Under the pieces are notes generated by a model that did no database searches, was not told the DNA's origin, and was given only the letters and a program-made list of their open reading frames with translations. This document shows positions 16,559 through 25,407 of a stretch of 41,071 nt of DNA, piece by piece. How positions within the stretch are numbered: position 1 is the first letter of the stretch; each line of letters begins with the position of its first letter. A program made the translations under genes and the position numbers. This DNA is from Methanoregula sp. (GTDB lineage Archaea > Halobacteriota > Methanomicrobia > Methanomicrobiales > Methanospirillaceae), in contig JALOBP010000013.1 of NCBI GenBank assembly GCA_023228295.1, positions 1-41,071 of the forward strand. Direction: 5' to 3'.

Positions 16559-17643
16559 TCCGGGGGGCCCTTGCGATCTTCAAGCGGGATTTCAAGAAAT
16601 TCTTGAGCAACCCGTTTGTCATAATCATGACTCTCTTCATGCCGATCATGTATCTCGTCATATTCGGCAATGCCATGGGCGGGACTATTACCCACATCCC
16701 GCTCGGCGTGGTGCAGGAAGAACCCTTTACCACTAACACCCCGCTGTTTACGATAGCAACCGAGGCACTCGGCAACCTTGCCCAGCGCGATTCCCCCCGC
16801 ACATTCGATCTCACGGTCTACAATGACGAGGAAAAAGCCAAACGCGAACTCAGGGACGGGAGGATCAAGGGAGTCGTGGTTTTCCCGTCACCCATTGCTC
16901 CGGAGAGCGCGGTCCGGTTGTATGTCGACAGCTCGGATTATGTCACCCCGACCCTTATCGAGTCTGGCGTGAGGTCCGTCATCGCCCTGACTGGTGTCAG
17001 AAACCTGATTGCCGTCAACAAGATTTACGGGGATATCAAGTACATCCAGTTCTTCGGGGTCGGCGTCATCGTGATGGCTATCTTCATGACCACCATGTTC
17101 GGCGGGGGAATTGCGCTTATCAAGGACCGGGAAGTCGGGATTGTTGAGGGGTATCTCGTTACACCGGTCAAACGGTCGAGCATCATTCTGGGCATGATTG
17201 CAAGCGGTACCGTCAGGGCATTCTTTTCCGGCTTTGTCATCTTCATGGTGGCTATACTTATCACCGGCATCCTCATCCAGAGCGTGGAGGATTTCTTCCT
17301 TATTCTCCTCGTGCTCCTTATCACCAGCATGGGCGTCACGAGCCTGATGGTCTCGATCGCCTCACGGTTCACGAACCAGCAGGAGTATTCATCCGTAGCA
17401 GCGTTCTTCAGCCTCATCCTCTTCATGACCAGCGGGGCTTTCTACCCGACCATTGGTATGCCGGACTGGCTGCGCTGGATCACGGTCATCAATCCCGAGT
17501 ATTATGCGGTCGATGCTCTCCGGAGTATCATCCTGCGGGGGCAGGGGATCGAAGTAATCGGGATGGATCTTTTCGCCCTGCTGATCTTTTCGGCACTCTC
17601 CATTGCCCTTGGGATTGTAACATTCCGGCGGACACTGGAATAA
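16555..17643 (+). CDS. ABC-2 type exporter permease (DrrB-like)
   Basis: 362 residues. One N-terminal membrane helix (about 20-42), a large extracytoplasmic domain (about 45-155), then five helices from about 165 to 360. The segment NPEYYAVDALRSIILRG before the last helix matches the ABC-2 permease family. With the upstream ATPase it should form a dimeric exporter for a hydrophobic or drug-like compound (inference from family). A hairpin follows the stop codon. Confidence 0.9.
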   Translation: MIRGALAIFKRDFKKFLSNPFVIIMTLFMPIMYLVIFGNAMGGTITHIPLGVVQEEPFTTNTPLFTIATEALGNLAQRDSPRTFDLTVYNDEEKAKRELRDGRIKGVVVFPSPIAPESAVRLYVDSSDYVTPTLIESGVRSVIALTGVRNLIAVNKIYGDIKYIQFFGVGVIVMAIFMTTMFGGGIALIKDREVGIVEGYLVTPVKRSSIILGMIASGTVRAFFSGFVIFMVAILITGILIQSVEDFFLILLVLLITSMGVTSLMVSIASRFTNQQEYSSVAAFFSLILFMTSGAFYPTIGMPDWLRWITVINPEYYAVDALRSIILRGQGIEVIGMDLFALLIFSALSIALGIVTFRRTLE

Positions 17644-17650
17644 AAAAAAA

Positions 17651-17676
17651 GGTCGGGATTTTATCGTTTCCCGGCC
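17651..17676 (+). terminator. Hairpin after the exporter operon
   Basis: GGTCGGGA (17651-17658) pairs with TCCCGGCC (17669-17676), with one G-U pair, 7 bases after the permease stop codon. The permease stop is followed by a run of A that would be T on the opposite strand, so the site may work for the convergent gene as well. Confidence 0.45.
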
Positions 17677-17703
17677 AGCCCCCGTCCCGCGATCTGCCGG
17701 CGA

Positions 17704-18318
17704 TCACCGCGTTACAGTTGTCGCCATCTCTGTCTTTGCGAGCGTATGGCCGGTCAATGCCCAGTCAATCGAGTCCCGGTCAGCCGTAGGCTGGGTGATG
17801 TCCATGTCCACGGCATAGAGCCGGAACACGTACCGGTGGGTTGTCCCGATCGGGGGGCAGGCCGGGTAATAGCCCCGGGATCCGGCACTGGTATCCCCCT
17901 GCTGGGCGCCGTTTGCGAGCACCTTTGCATTGGACTGTGCCGGGGAAAGGCTGCCTTTTAGCGGGGGAATATTGTACAGGATCCAGTGGGTGAACGTGCC
18001 TGCCGGGGCATCAGGATCATCGAGGATGAGAACAAGGCTCTTTGTTGCCGTTGGAATGCCATCCCAGGATACGCCGGGAGATTCGCTTGCCCCCTTACAG
18101 GTATAGATATCCGGGAGTGGTGACCCGGGGGAGAGGGATCCCACGTTTAGTGTCAGGGAACCTGCGGTACTGGCGGCCTGTGCCTGCGGTGACGGGGCAA
18201 CGGAGGCTGGTACGAGTGCTGGTGCAGGTTGTGCGGGGGCAGACGGGCTTGTGCACCCGCATGCGATGACCATGAAGACCGTAAGGGTGCAGAACAGAAT
18301 AATCGAGCATCGGTTCAT
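17704..18318 (-). CDS. PEBP/YbhB-family lipoprotein
   Basis: 204 residues from ATG 18318; an ATG at 18351 is possible. A hydrophobic signal segment ends in VIACGCTSP, a lipobox, so the protein is probably lipid-anchored outside the cell. A Pro/Ala-rich spacer (about 28-55) is followed by the phosphatidylethanolamine-binding-protein fold: SPGVSWDGIPTATKSLVLIL, DDPDAPAGTFTHWILYNIP and the C-terminal HRYVFRLYAVD. These are the conserved ligand-pocket segments of the bacterial YbhB/YbcL group, sometimes called Raf-kinase-inhibitor-like. No ligand is known. Confidence 0.9.
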   Translation of the reverse strand: MNRCSIILFCTLTVFMVIACGCTSPSAPAQPAPALVPASVAPSPQAQAASTAGSLTLNVGSLSPGSPLPDIYTCKGASESPGVSWDGIPTATKSLVLILDDPDAPAGTFTHWILYNIPPLKGSLSPAQSNAKVLANGAQQGDTSAGSRGYYPACPPIGTTHRYVFRLYAVDMDITQPTADRDSIDWALTGHTLAKTEMATTVTR

Positions 18319-18388
18319 GATCGGGAACGGGTTTTTCCGGCAGATAAGCATGACGATTCAGTCCCTGAACGAAAAATGACGGGCGTGG

Positions 18389-18420
18389 CCGGTTTTTTTG
18401 GATAACCGCCCCCCAACCGG
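18389..18420 (-). terminator. Possible terminator of the UV endonuclease gene
   Basis: CCGGTT (18389-18394) and AACCGG (18415-18420) can pair across a 20-base loop, about 30 bases after the end of uvsE. The stem is short and the call is weak. Confidence 0.3.
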
Positions 18421-18448
18421 TCATCCAAGGACCAGGGAGAATAATTTG

Positions 18449-19351
18449 CTATCCAACCCGGGTAACGATCCGAGGATCCCCTGCTGCAAGTTCAAGAGCC
18501 AGGGTCGCACTCTTCTCCTTGTCCTTAATCTCGAGCATGATATCGAAATCATACAGCCGTGAATTGTCAAGAAATTGGCAAAAGTCCTCCGGTACGATAT
18601 GCTCCACGTGCGCACCCGCACGCTTTCCTTCCTGCTGCGAACTGTAATCCACCATAGGTAAACCATCGTTGTTGTTCCAGGTTTTCGTCAGGACTGATAG
18701 GACATCCGCGAGGGGTTCCCCTTGATTATTCAGGGCGTGGTGAAAGGTATCGAGGATGACCGGAATACCCGTGCGATCGTGAATTGCACGACAGTCGGCA
18801 ACGGAGTAAAGCCGTTCATCATTCTCGATGACAAGGCGCGCTTGGATCGCAGGATCCAGCCGGGTGTAATTTTCCACAAATCGGTCCATGCTTGCAGCCT
18901 TGTCGCCATACACGCCCCCGATATGGATCTGCACTTTTGTAGCCCGGTCAAGGCCCATCAGGTCGAGAACCGCGGTCTGGTATGCTAGTTCGGCAATACT
19001 CCGCTCAAGCACTCCCGCGTCCGGCGCGTTGAGGAGGACAAACTGGTCCGGGTGCATCGAGATTCGAAACCCATGATGCCGGCAATAGTCCCCCAGTTCC
19101 CGTAATATATCGGAAAAATGCTCCTGCCATGGAAAGGTGCAGATCTTGTGGGAGGCAAACGGGACAATATTGGAAGTGATCCGGAGAAAGAGGAGGCCGT
19201 GCTCCACGTTGAATTGAAGAATCTTTTGTAAGCAGGCCAGGTTGGCAGCAACGGTTGCCCGGAGCCGCTCGTCAGAGTATGAGGCCAGCCGGAAGGTCTT
19301 TGATGGTATGCAGCCGATTGTGCGGTTGATGCAGGGGTATCCGATGCGCAT
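18449..19351 (-). CDS. uvsE: UV DNA damage endonuclease (UVDE)
   Basis: 300 residues, normal for the family. A TIM-barrel enzyme that nicks DNA 5' to UV photoproducts. The metal-binding segments are all present in order: SMHPDQFVLLN, QIHIGG, LVIENDE, VILDTFHHAL, AHVEHI and DIMLEIKDKEKS, carrying the His/Glu/Asp residues that hold the metal cluster. The start MRIGYPCIN is the usual one. It stands alone but lies in a stretch with other stress genes (msrB next door). Confidence 0.95.
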   Translation of the reverse strand: MRIGYPCINRTIGCIPSKTFRLASYSDERLRATVAANLACLQKILQFNVEHGLLFLRITSNIVPFASHKICTFPWQEHFSDILRELGDYCRHHGFRISMHPDQFVLLNAPDAGVLERSIAELAYQTAVLDLMGLDRATKVQIHIGGVYGDKAASMDRFVENYTRLDPAIQARLVIENDERLYSVADCRAIHDRTGIPVILDTFHHALNNQGEPLADVLSVLTKTWNNNDGLPMVDYSSQQEGKRAGAHVEHIVPEDFCQFLDNSRLYDFDIMLEIKDKEKSATLALELAAGDPRIVTRVG

Positions 19352-19402
19352 GACGCAAAAATTCCTCTAGCGTGGGTTTCCTGTGCTATGCCGGGCCGGA
19401 GA

Positions 19403-19873
19403 TCAGCGGGTTTTGTGGAAATCCAGGGCGGCCGAGTTCATGCAGTAGCGTTTGCCGGTTGGAGCGGGTCCGTCATCAAAGACATGGCCAAGGTGTGCCC
19501 CGCACCGGGCGCAGAGCACTTCTGTCCGAATCATCCCCCCGCCACTATCAGCCTGCGTCCGGATATTCAGCGGGGAGACCGGTGCAAAGAAACTGGGCCA
19601 GCCGGTACCGGAATCAAATTTCGTTGTTGAGGAGAACAGGTCCGTCCCGCAACAGACACAGCGGTAAATGCCGGGTTCTTTGCAGGCATGATATTTTCCG
19701 GTGAATGCATACTCGGTTCCCTTCTTCCGTGCCACATCAAACTGCCCGGGCGTGAGGCGGGCCCTCCATTCCACGTCCGTCATTTGGATAAGGGGAAGAT
19801 CTTCGACCTTTCCCGACTCTGCGCTGAAGAGGGGGATGAGCCCCGTGCCAGAATTCACCGCTGTATTCTTCAT
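19403..19873 (-). CDS. msrB: Peptide methionine-R-sulfoxide reductase
   Basis: 156 residues from ATG 19873 (MKNTAVNSGTG); the in-frame ATG at 19945 adds a hydrophobic head that is unlikely. Two zinc-binding pairs, CVCCG and CARCG, the TGWPSF loop and the catalytic Cys in RYCMNSAAL are all present. It repairs oxidised methionine in proteins. Length is normal for a free-standing MsrB. Only 51 bases separate it from uvsE. Confidence 0.95.
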   Translation of the reverse strand: MKNTAVNSGTGLIPLFSAESGKVEDLPLIQMTDVEWRARLTPGQFDVARKKGTEYAFTGKYHACKEPGIYRCVCCGTDLFSSTTKFDSGTGWPSFFAPVSPLNIRTQADSGGGMIRTEVLCARCGAHLGHVFDDGPAPTGKRYCMNSAALDFHKTR

Positions 19874-19951
19874 ATCCGGTCTCTGCTGGATGATCAGGAT
19901 GGCAGAGTAATAGACCTTTGGATTGATCACAATAAAAAAAAACAACGGGCG

Positions 19952-20514
19952 TTACATTCCAAAGAAGCCAAAAATCCTGGCCCTTGCATCTTTATGGAAG
20001 ATCAGAGCCCCCTCTTTCATATTCCGGACATCCTCGACCGTATAGAGGATATCGGGGTACGGGTTTGAGAGAATTCCCAGCAGGCGGCCCAGTTCCGTGC
20101 GGGGTACGATCATGAAGATTATACTAACTGTGGATGAGAAACTGCCGGAACCCTCAATCCGGGCATGCCGAAACCGAGCGTGGAGAGTTCCGAGATCATC
20201 GGCTGCGGATCTTCAGGAGTGATGAGCCGGACTATCACATGCCCAAGCGAGATCATACGCTCAATCTCCATACCTAGCAGGGTACCAATGCCATATCCTG
20301 TAAGGTAGGCGAACAGGTTCCAGAAATCCATGAGATTGGTCAGGAACAGCCCCGTGGAGAGAAGCCAGATACCGGTCTTGGCAATGCCAATCCAGGCGGA
20401 AAGGTTTGCATGGCCGCGGTTGATATCGATATTCCGGACCGTCTCAAGACACTTCTCGACTATTCTGGCAACGAGGATGAGCAGCGGTATTGCTGCAGGT
20501 CCTAACAGATCAAC
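19952..20514 (-). pseudogene. UPF0316/DUF2179 membrane protein, disrupted
   Basis: Reading the minus strand from 20514, residues DLLGPAAIPLLILVARIVEK lead into three membrane helices (with VRNIDINRGHANLSAWIGIA and TGYGIGTLLGMEIE). This is the N-terminal domain of UPF0316 proteins. The frame then breaks at about 20161-20167: frame 1 reads on for 14 more residues to a stop, while the next frame continues the family sequence (IEGSGSFSSTVSIIFMIVP, then ILYTVEDVRNMKEGALIF) to a TAA at 19954-19952. Adding one base gives a normal 187-residue protein. A perfect GGAGGT (20526-20521) lies 6 bases before codon GTT (20514-20512), where ATG or GTG would be expected, so the start codon also seems lost. Two independent lesions suggest a true pseudogene. 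Confidence 0.85.
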
Positions 20515-20704
20515 CCCGATACCTCCATACTTCTGACCAGAGTAATCGTTGTAGTGATCTTGAATAGGCTACACAATTGATCAGTAATTTTTTTTAAGAG
20601 AAAACCGGCAATAAACCGCAGAGGGGTTTATGTAATGGACCCCGCGAGGATGTGGCTTGATGGTTCATCACAGAGATGCAGGTTGAAGCAACGGTGTGTA
20701 GAGG

Positions 20705-21175
20705 ATGGCGTTACAATGCCGGATATGCGGGAAGTGTTGCCGCACAATGAGGGAGATCATCAGCATCCGGGAACAGACCGGGGATACCGGGTTCCAGAGC
20801 TGGTATTCAGCTACCATGGGGGTGCGGGATGTGAGGCTGGACCCAGAAAAGCAGGACCTCTTTTTTACAACAAGCCCCAAGACCTCCATTGCCCGCTCTC
20901 AATGGAGCAGGCCTGGAAGGGCCATATGTACCGTCCATCATTCGCAACCGGACTATGCCGGCAGTACTTCCTGATATCGCATCCGGGTTCTTGATGCCGA
21001 AAGCCGGTGGGCGGGAGGGATTATGGATAGAACCCGGTATTTCACGACAACAAATCCTCTAGTTCACGCGATCTGGAGGGCCGAATACCATCTGCCGGAT
21101 ACTATGGATGAGCATAGATGGGAACTGGAGGTCAATCGGATTTTCGCCCGCGCGGGATACCGCAGGGTACGATAG
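20705..21175 (+). pseudogene. YkgJ-family protein, multiply frameshifted
   Basis: The frame opens with MALQCRICGKCC and continues to LDPEKQDLFF, which matches the YkgJ paralogue at 13289. It then shifts frame at the T-run near 20868, again near 20918, near 20953 and near 20971. Pieced together, the family parts appear in order: CRICGKCC, then RAICTVHHSQPD, CRQYF, and, back in the first frame, LDAESRWAGGIMDRTRYF, ending RAGYRRVR at a TAG (21173-21175). The restored length, about 156 residues, equals the intact paralogue (160). Four indels in 470 bases mark a decayed gene. A 530-base stretch around it (20600-21320) has no other gene. Confidence 0.85.
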
Positions 21176-21329
21176 ACGGAGCGGATTCTTTTTAAATATT
21201 TTGGGATGGAGGTTCATTGGGCATGTATGGATATTACCTCGAGTAATAGAAAACGGGCACAATAGTGTGTTCTGGACCAGTAGATTTCAATACTAGAAGT
21301 ATTATTTAACACATATGCGGATGTGAATC

Positions 21330-21704
21330 ATGAGAACGCAGAGTGTTACCTACTTTACAGAACGTGAAGAGGAGTTTGTTAACCTCCTCATTGAAATTGG
21401 CATGCGAAGAACGGTTGCCAAGGTACTGGTTTTCCTTGCCAACACCGATGAGGCAACATCGCGTGATATCGAACGGGGGACGGACCTCCGTCAGCCGGAA
21501 GTCAGTATTGCCATGAATTATATGTACGAACGAGACTGGCTGAAGAACCGGGAGAGCAAGGCGATGAGCAAAGGTAGACCCGTAAAGATCTATTCGCTCT
21601 CAAAACCAATCGCCAAAATTATGGATCATATCGAACAGGAAAAAAAAGAGGAAGCACGGCATCGCCTTGAACAGGTAAAGAAACTCCGGGAATATATCCC
21701 GTAA
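21330..21704 (+). CDS. Winged-helix transcriptional regulator
   Basis: 124 residues. A single winged-helix domain: MRRTVAKVLVFLANTDEATSRDIERGTDLRQPEVSIAMNYM is the helix-turn-helix and SKGRPVKIYSLSKPI the wing. It ends in a long charged helix (EQEKKEEARHRLEQVKKLREY) likely to dimerise. It resembles ArsR/TrmB-type archaeal regulators. Transcription would start in the AT-rich segment before it (21290-21320). Targets unknown; the neighbouring genes are pseudogenes or the convergent CoB operon. Confidence 0.75.
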   Translation: MRTQSVTYFTEREEEFVNLLIEIGMRRTVAKVLVFLANTDEATSRDIERGTDLRQPEVSIAMNYMYERDWLKNRESKAMSKGRPVKIYSLSKPIAKIMDHIEQEKKEEARHRLEQVKKLREYIP

Positions 21705-21946
21705 AACTTTCCGTTCACATCACCGGGATTATAGAAAAATTTTCTCCCCGGGATATGGCTGCTACTGGACCGGGTCTCAATTCAAACACCCGGTTCAACC
21801 CTTTTACAGAAAATCTTTCCACGCAGTACGAAGAACATTCAGCACAACCGAATCTCAAACTGATTGCAGGGTGTCTGACATTGCGTGAGACCTGTACCTT
21901 CCCCCAAATCCCCGGGGCGGCCCCAGGGTAACTGAATTACCAAGGC

Positions 21947-21970
21947 CTCGTGAAAACGGAGTTTCACGAG
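21947..21970 (-). terminator. Hairpin at the end of the CoB operon
   Basis: CTCGTGAAA (21947-21955) and TTTCACGAG (21962-21970) form a perfect 9-bp stem with a 6-base loop. The stem overlaps the aksF stop codon (21964-21966), so it ends the long minus-strand operon. Confidence 0.65.
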
Positions 21971-22932
21971 TTCCTGGAGAGTTCAGCAATTATTGCATCG
22001 CCAAATTCCCGTGTTCCGTGCGATCCACCGAGATCCCGGGTGCAGATCCGTTGTGCAATGAGCGTACGTATGGCCGTTTCAATCCTCCCGGATCCTGCAC
22101 GATCACCAAGATAATCAAGGAGCATTGCTACACTCCGGACTGCTGCAATGGGATTTGCAATATTCCTGCCGGCAATATCCGGGGCACTGCCATGTACCGG
22201 TTCAAACAACGCATACTCATCTCCGATGTTGGCGCTGGGCACGAGGCCAAGACCCCCGACAAGGTAGGCCGCAACATCAGAAAGGATGTCCCCAAACATG
22301 TTAGTAGTGACAACAACGTTGTAATTTTTAGGATGCTGAATAAGGTCCAGCGAGAGTGCATCGATGAACTTATCATTATACAGGATCCCGGCAGCTTTCG
22401 ATTCTGTAATGCAGATATCCCGGAAAAAGACATCGGACTTGATGACATTGGCTTTATGCCCGATAGTCAGCAGGCCGTCCCGCTCTTTTGCCAGCCGGAT
22501 GGCAGTCCGGGCTATCCGCTCGGTTCCTGCCCGGCTCACCACCCGGAGCGTCGTTGCCCGGTCCGGCGTGGCCTCCTCAATGCCGGAATAGAGCCCTTCG
22601 GTGTTCTCCCGCACGATCATGATGTCAAACCCGTCACCCCGTATCGGGCGCAGGTTCGCGTACAGGTCAAGGGACTTGCGGATCCGGAGCACCACACTCT
22701 GGTAATCCTTCATGGGGGGCGTGGTTATCGCACCAAAGAGGATCGCATCGGAGGTTTTGAGGGCTGCAAGGTCCCGGTCGGCACAGGGGCAGCCGGTCTC
22801 TTCCCATTTCCGGTACCCCACGTCCACGGAAATATACTCGTACTCAGGGTGCAACAGGGCGAGTACCTTCCGTGCGACCGGTATCACTTCATGACCGATC
22901 CCGTCGCCATCCACCACAGCAATCCGGGTCAT
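21964..22932 (-). CDS. aksF: Homoisocitrate dehydrogenase (CoB biosynthesis)
   Basis: 322 residues from ATG 22932 (MTRIAVVDGDGIGHEV), overlapping the stop of the upstream gene as ATGA; an earlier in-frame start would lie inside that gene. Isocitrate/isopropylmalate dehydrogenase family marks: MIVRENTEGLYSG, IGHKANVIKSDVFF, VVTTNMFGDILSD and EPVHGSAPDIAG. In methanogens AksF oxidises and decarboxylates the (homo)n-isocitrate intermediates, giving 2-oxoadipate, 2-oxopimelate and 2-oxosuberate for coenzyme B. The alternative, LeuB of leucine synthesis, is less likely because the aksA, aksD and aksE genes are in the same operon. Confidence 0.85.
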   Translation of the reverse strand: MTRIAVVDGDGIGHEVIPVARKVLALLHPEYEYISVDVGYRKWEETGCPCADRDLAALKTSDAILFGAITTPPMKDYQSVVLRIRKSLDLYANLRPIRGDGFDIMIVRENTEGLYSGIEEATPDRATTLRVVSRAGTERIARTAIRLAKERDGLLTIGHKANVIKSDVFFRDICITESKAAGILYNDKFIDALSLDLIQHPKNYNVVVTTNMFGDILSDVAAYLVGGLGLVPSANIGDEYALFEPVHGSAPDIAGRNIANPIAAVRSVAMLLDYLGDRAGSGRIETAIRTLIAQRICTRDLGGSHGTREFGDAIIAELSRNS

Positions 22933-23729
22933 CGTGCCCTCCAACGGAGGGCGAGATCCCGGACCGCCTCGTAGATCTTCACCGGGTCTGCACCCCAGTG
23001 CACGACAGCACCGGTATGTCCGTTCCATGCATGGATACCTTCCCGCTCGGACCGGCAGCAGCGGGTGATGAACGGCTCTTCCGTGACGCATTCGAGAGGA
23101 CAGATATTGACAAGATGGAAATCGCTGCCGTAACACTCGGTATAGAACTGTGAGGCAGTCAGGCAGCCTGCGACCTGCTCGCCACCCTGCATGGCATCGG
23201 CGTCAAGGGTCTTTTCAAACCCGGCAGCCCGGCACGGGAACACATCCGCATGGACCTCGGTGAGATCCCGCACATGATGGCAGAACTGAATGGAGAGATC
23301 ACCAAACATCCCGGCTGCCTCAAGCTCCCGTATACATGACGAGAGACCGGGCCGGGGCGGACTGACATCATAGATATGGATCTTCAGGAACCCTGACAGG
23401 TCGGGGTCAAGCACAAATGTCTGGTGCTCGTCAGGCCCGGTGAAAATCGTGCACCGGTAACCCGTATCAAGGGCAAGTTCAACAAGCCGGGTGCGGTTAT
23501 GGAGGTTTACTTTCTCCGGGTAGCGGTACACTTCGTCATCGGATGCCAGTACCCGTGAAGAGAGGAGATTCCGCATCATACCCTTCTCGTTTTGGTCAAG
23601 TGTAACTTCCAGTACCTCATGGCCCCCTTGAGTGTCTCGCAGAAGGTAACGGCTCATGAAGTAGACCTTGTCATCGCAGGGTTTTGTGGACGCGTGACCC
23701 ACATACTTGCAGTGCTCGGGAAAGATCAT
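22929..23729 (-). CDS. Conserved protein of unknown function in the CoB operon
   Basis: 266 residues. It overlaps aksE upstream and aksF downstream by four bases each, so it is tightly coupled to CoB synthesis. Soluble, with no membrane segment. It has several cysteines and histidines, in CKYVGH near the N-terminus, IQFCHHVRDL in the middle, ECYGSDFHLVNICPLECVTEEPF and TRCCRSERE; such spacing could bind a metal. No Walker, Rossmann or radical SAM motif. I do not recognise the family (a methanogen-restricted DUF is likely). A role in chain elongation or in a later CoB step is an inference from position only. Confidence 0.8.
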   Translation of the reverse strand: MIFPEHCKYVGHASTKPCDDKVYFMSRYLLRDTQGGHEVLEVTLDQNEKGMMRNLLSSRVLASDDEVYRYPEKVNLHNRTRLVELALDTGYRCTIFTGPDEHQTFVLDPDLSGFLKIHIYDVSPPRPGLSSCIRELEAAGMFGDLSIQFCHHVRDLTEVHADVFPCRAAGFEKTLDADAMQGGEQVAGCLTASQFYTECYGSDFHLVNICPLECVTEEPFITRCCRSEREGIHAWNGHTGAVVHWGADPVKIYEAVRDLALRWRAR

Positions 23730-24199
23730 GAGCGGGCCTTCCAGTAGTTCACAAGCCCGCCGGCAGCAAGGATCTCCTGCATCCGCGGGGAGAGGGGCCG
23801 GATCGGATACTGTTTCCCTTCCGCTTCAACCCATCCGTCTGCAAGGTTAAACCGGATCTTCTGGCCTTCAGTACAGGTAATGTTGCATTCGATGGCCGGA
23901 AGACCGATATTGATCGCGTTCCGGAAGAAGATCCGGGCGAATGTGGGGGCGATAACGGCAACAACCCCGGCCTCCCGTAGCGCAATAGCCGCCTGTTCCC
24001 GTGATGATCCGCAGCCGAAGTTCTTTCCGGCAACGATCACTGCTCCCTTGAGCCGTGGAGCAATTGACGTGTCGAGATCCTCAAAGACGTGGGCAACCCA
24101 CTGGCTGTGATCCTTGGTCCGCAGGTAACGTCCTGCGATAACAAGGTCGGTATCGATATCCTGCCCGAGACAGACCGCATGACCGATGCCCTGCATCAT
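23726..24199 (-). CDS. aksE: Homoaconitase small subunit
   Basis: 157 residues. Aconitase C-terminal swivel domain with DIDTDLVIAGRYLRT, KNFGCGSSREQAA and FARIFFRNAINIGLPAIEC. The loop sequence YLRT is the substrate-specificity marker of methanogen homoaconitase; isopropylmalate isomerases carry a different tetrapeptide there. This supports action on (homo)n-aconitates. It pairs with AksD. It overlaps both neighbours by four bases. Confidence 0.9.
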   Translation of the reverse strand: MMQGIGHAVCLGQDIDTDLVIAGRYLRTKDHSQWVAHVFEDLDTSIAPRLKGAVIVAGKNFGCGSSREQAAIALREAGVVAVIAPTFARIFFRNAINIGLPAIECNITCTEGQKIRFNLADGWVEAEGKQYPIRPLSPRMQEILAAGGLVNYWKARS

Positions 24200-25407
24200 G
24201 CCACCTCCGGTTCCGTAATCTCACCGGTGAGAGAACTCGCGGCTGCGGTTGCCACAGAGGACAAATAGATCTCGCCGCCTACACCCATCCGGTTCCGGAA
24301 GTTCCGGTTTGCCGTGGAGAGACAGACTTCTCCCTCACCCAGCACGCCCATGTGTGCCCCGAGGCAGGGGCCGCAGCCCGGCGTGCCAATCGTGCACCCC
24401 GCATCGACAAGGTCTGCAAGGATGCCGGTCCTTACTGCTTCTGAAAGTACCTGCCGCGAGGCCGGCACAATGATTGTCCGCACGGCAACCTTCCTGCCCT
24501 TCACAATCTTTGCAAAACGTACAAGGTCCGAATATCGCCCGTTCGTGCACGTGCCCACAAATACCTGGTCGAGCGGGAGACCGGCGAGGTCCTGCACCGG
24601 TTTTATCGTATCAACCCGGTGAGGGACCGCGACCACCGGGACGATGTCACCGAGGTCAAGTTCAAGGTTGCGGATATAGGTACAGGTTTCCGGTACCTGA
24701 GGTCTTACGGTCTGCCCTTTTGCGGCCAGGTACTGCACGGTAATGTCATCCGCATAGAACATTCCGGTCTTTGCCCCGGTCTCAACGGCCATGTTGCAGA
24801 GCGTAAGGCGCTCATCCATCTGAAGGGTCTTAACTCCTTCCCCGATAAACTCAAGCGCACAGTAAGTGCCGCCATCCATCCAGAGCCGGTTCACATAGGA
24901 GAGTGCAAGGTCCTTTGCCTCTGCGCCTCCGCGGAGGGATCCGGAGAGATGGATCGCGATCGAGTCAGGGACCCGGAACCAGGTCTCACCAGTCAGCCAG
25001 ATCGCTGCCATATCCGTTGCACCGACACCGGTAGAAAACGCCCCGAAAGCCCCCGACGTGCAACTATGGGAATCCGCACCAACGACGACCTCCCCCGGCA
25101 GAACGATGCCTTCGCTCATGACCTGGTGACAGATGCCTCCTCCGATATCAGAGAGTGTCAGCGACGAGTTGCAGGCAAATTCCCGGAGTTCATGCTGGAG
25201 TGTTGCGGTCGTACTGTTGTTGGCCGGCACGATATGGTCAAAGAAGACGTGGAGGCGGGAAGCATCCGAGAGCCGGGCGGCCCCCATCCGTTTCCAGGTC
25301 TCAAGGGTCAGCATCCCGGTACCATCACAGACATAGGCCCGGTCGACTTTGCGATCAACATAGTTACCGTGGGGTGCACCGAGAATTCTTTCAGACAAAG
25401 TACTCAT
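24196..25407 (-). CDS. aksD: Homoaconitase large subunit
   Basis: 403 residues. The aconitase/LeuC-type catalytic subunit with DHIVPANNST, the GADSHSCTSGAFGAF motif and three cysteines for the [4Fe-4S] cluster: FVGTCTNGRYSD and GTPGCGPCLG. It hydrates and rehydrates the homocitrate series together with AksE. ATG 25407 overlaps the restored aksA stop codon; the sequence there reads ATGA. Confidence 0.9.
   Translation of the reverse strand: MSTLSERILGAPHGNYVDRKVDRAYVCDGTGMLTLETWKRMGAARLSDASRLHVFFDHIVPANNSTTATLQHELREFACNSSLTLSDIGGGICHQVMSEGIVLPGEVVVGADSHSCTSGAFGAFSTGVGATDMAAIWLTGETWFRVPDSIAIHLSGSLRGGAEAKDLALSYVNRLWMDGGTYCALEFIGEGVKTLQMDERLTLCNMAVETGAKTGMFYADDITVQYLAAKGQTVRPQVPETCTYIRNLELDLGDIVPVVAVPHRVDTIKPVQDLAGLPLDQVFVGTCTNGRYSDLVRFAKIVKGRKVAVRTIIVPASRQVLSEAVRTGILADLVDAGCTIGTPGCGPCLGAHMGVLGEGEVCLSTANRNFRNRMGVGGEIYLSSVATAAASSLTGEITEPEVA

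Noticed and set aside
21760..21900. Possible tRNA or tRNA remnant near the cgggtctcaattcaaac segment
   Set aside because: The would-be T-arm has a 12-base loop and no matching D-arm or anticodon arm could be built.
22932..23136. Extended aksF start upstream
   Set aside because: It lies inside the preceding gene in another frame; the ATG at 22932 overlaps that gene's stop codon in the way all other genes of the operon do.
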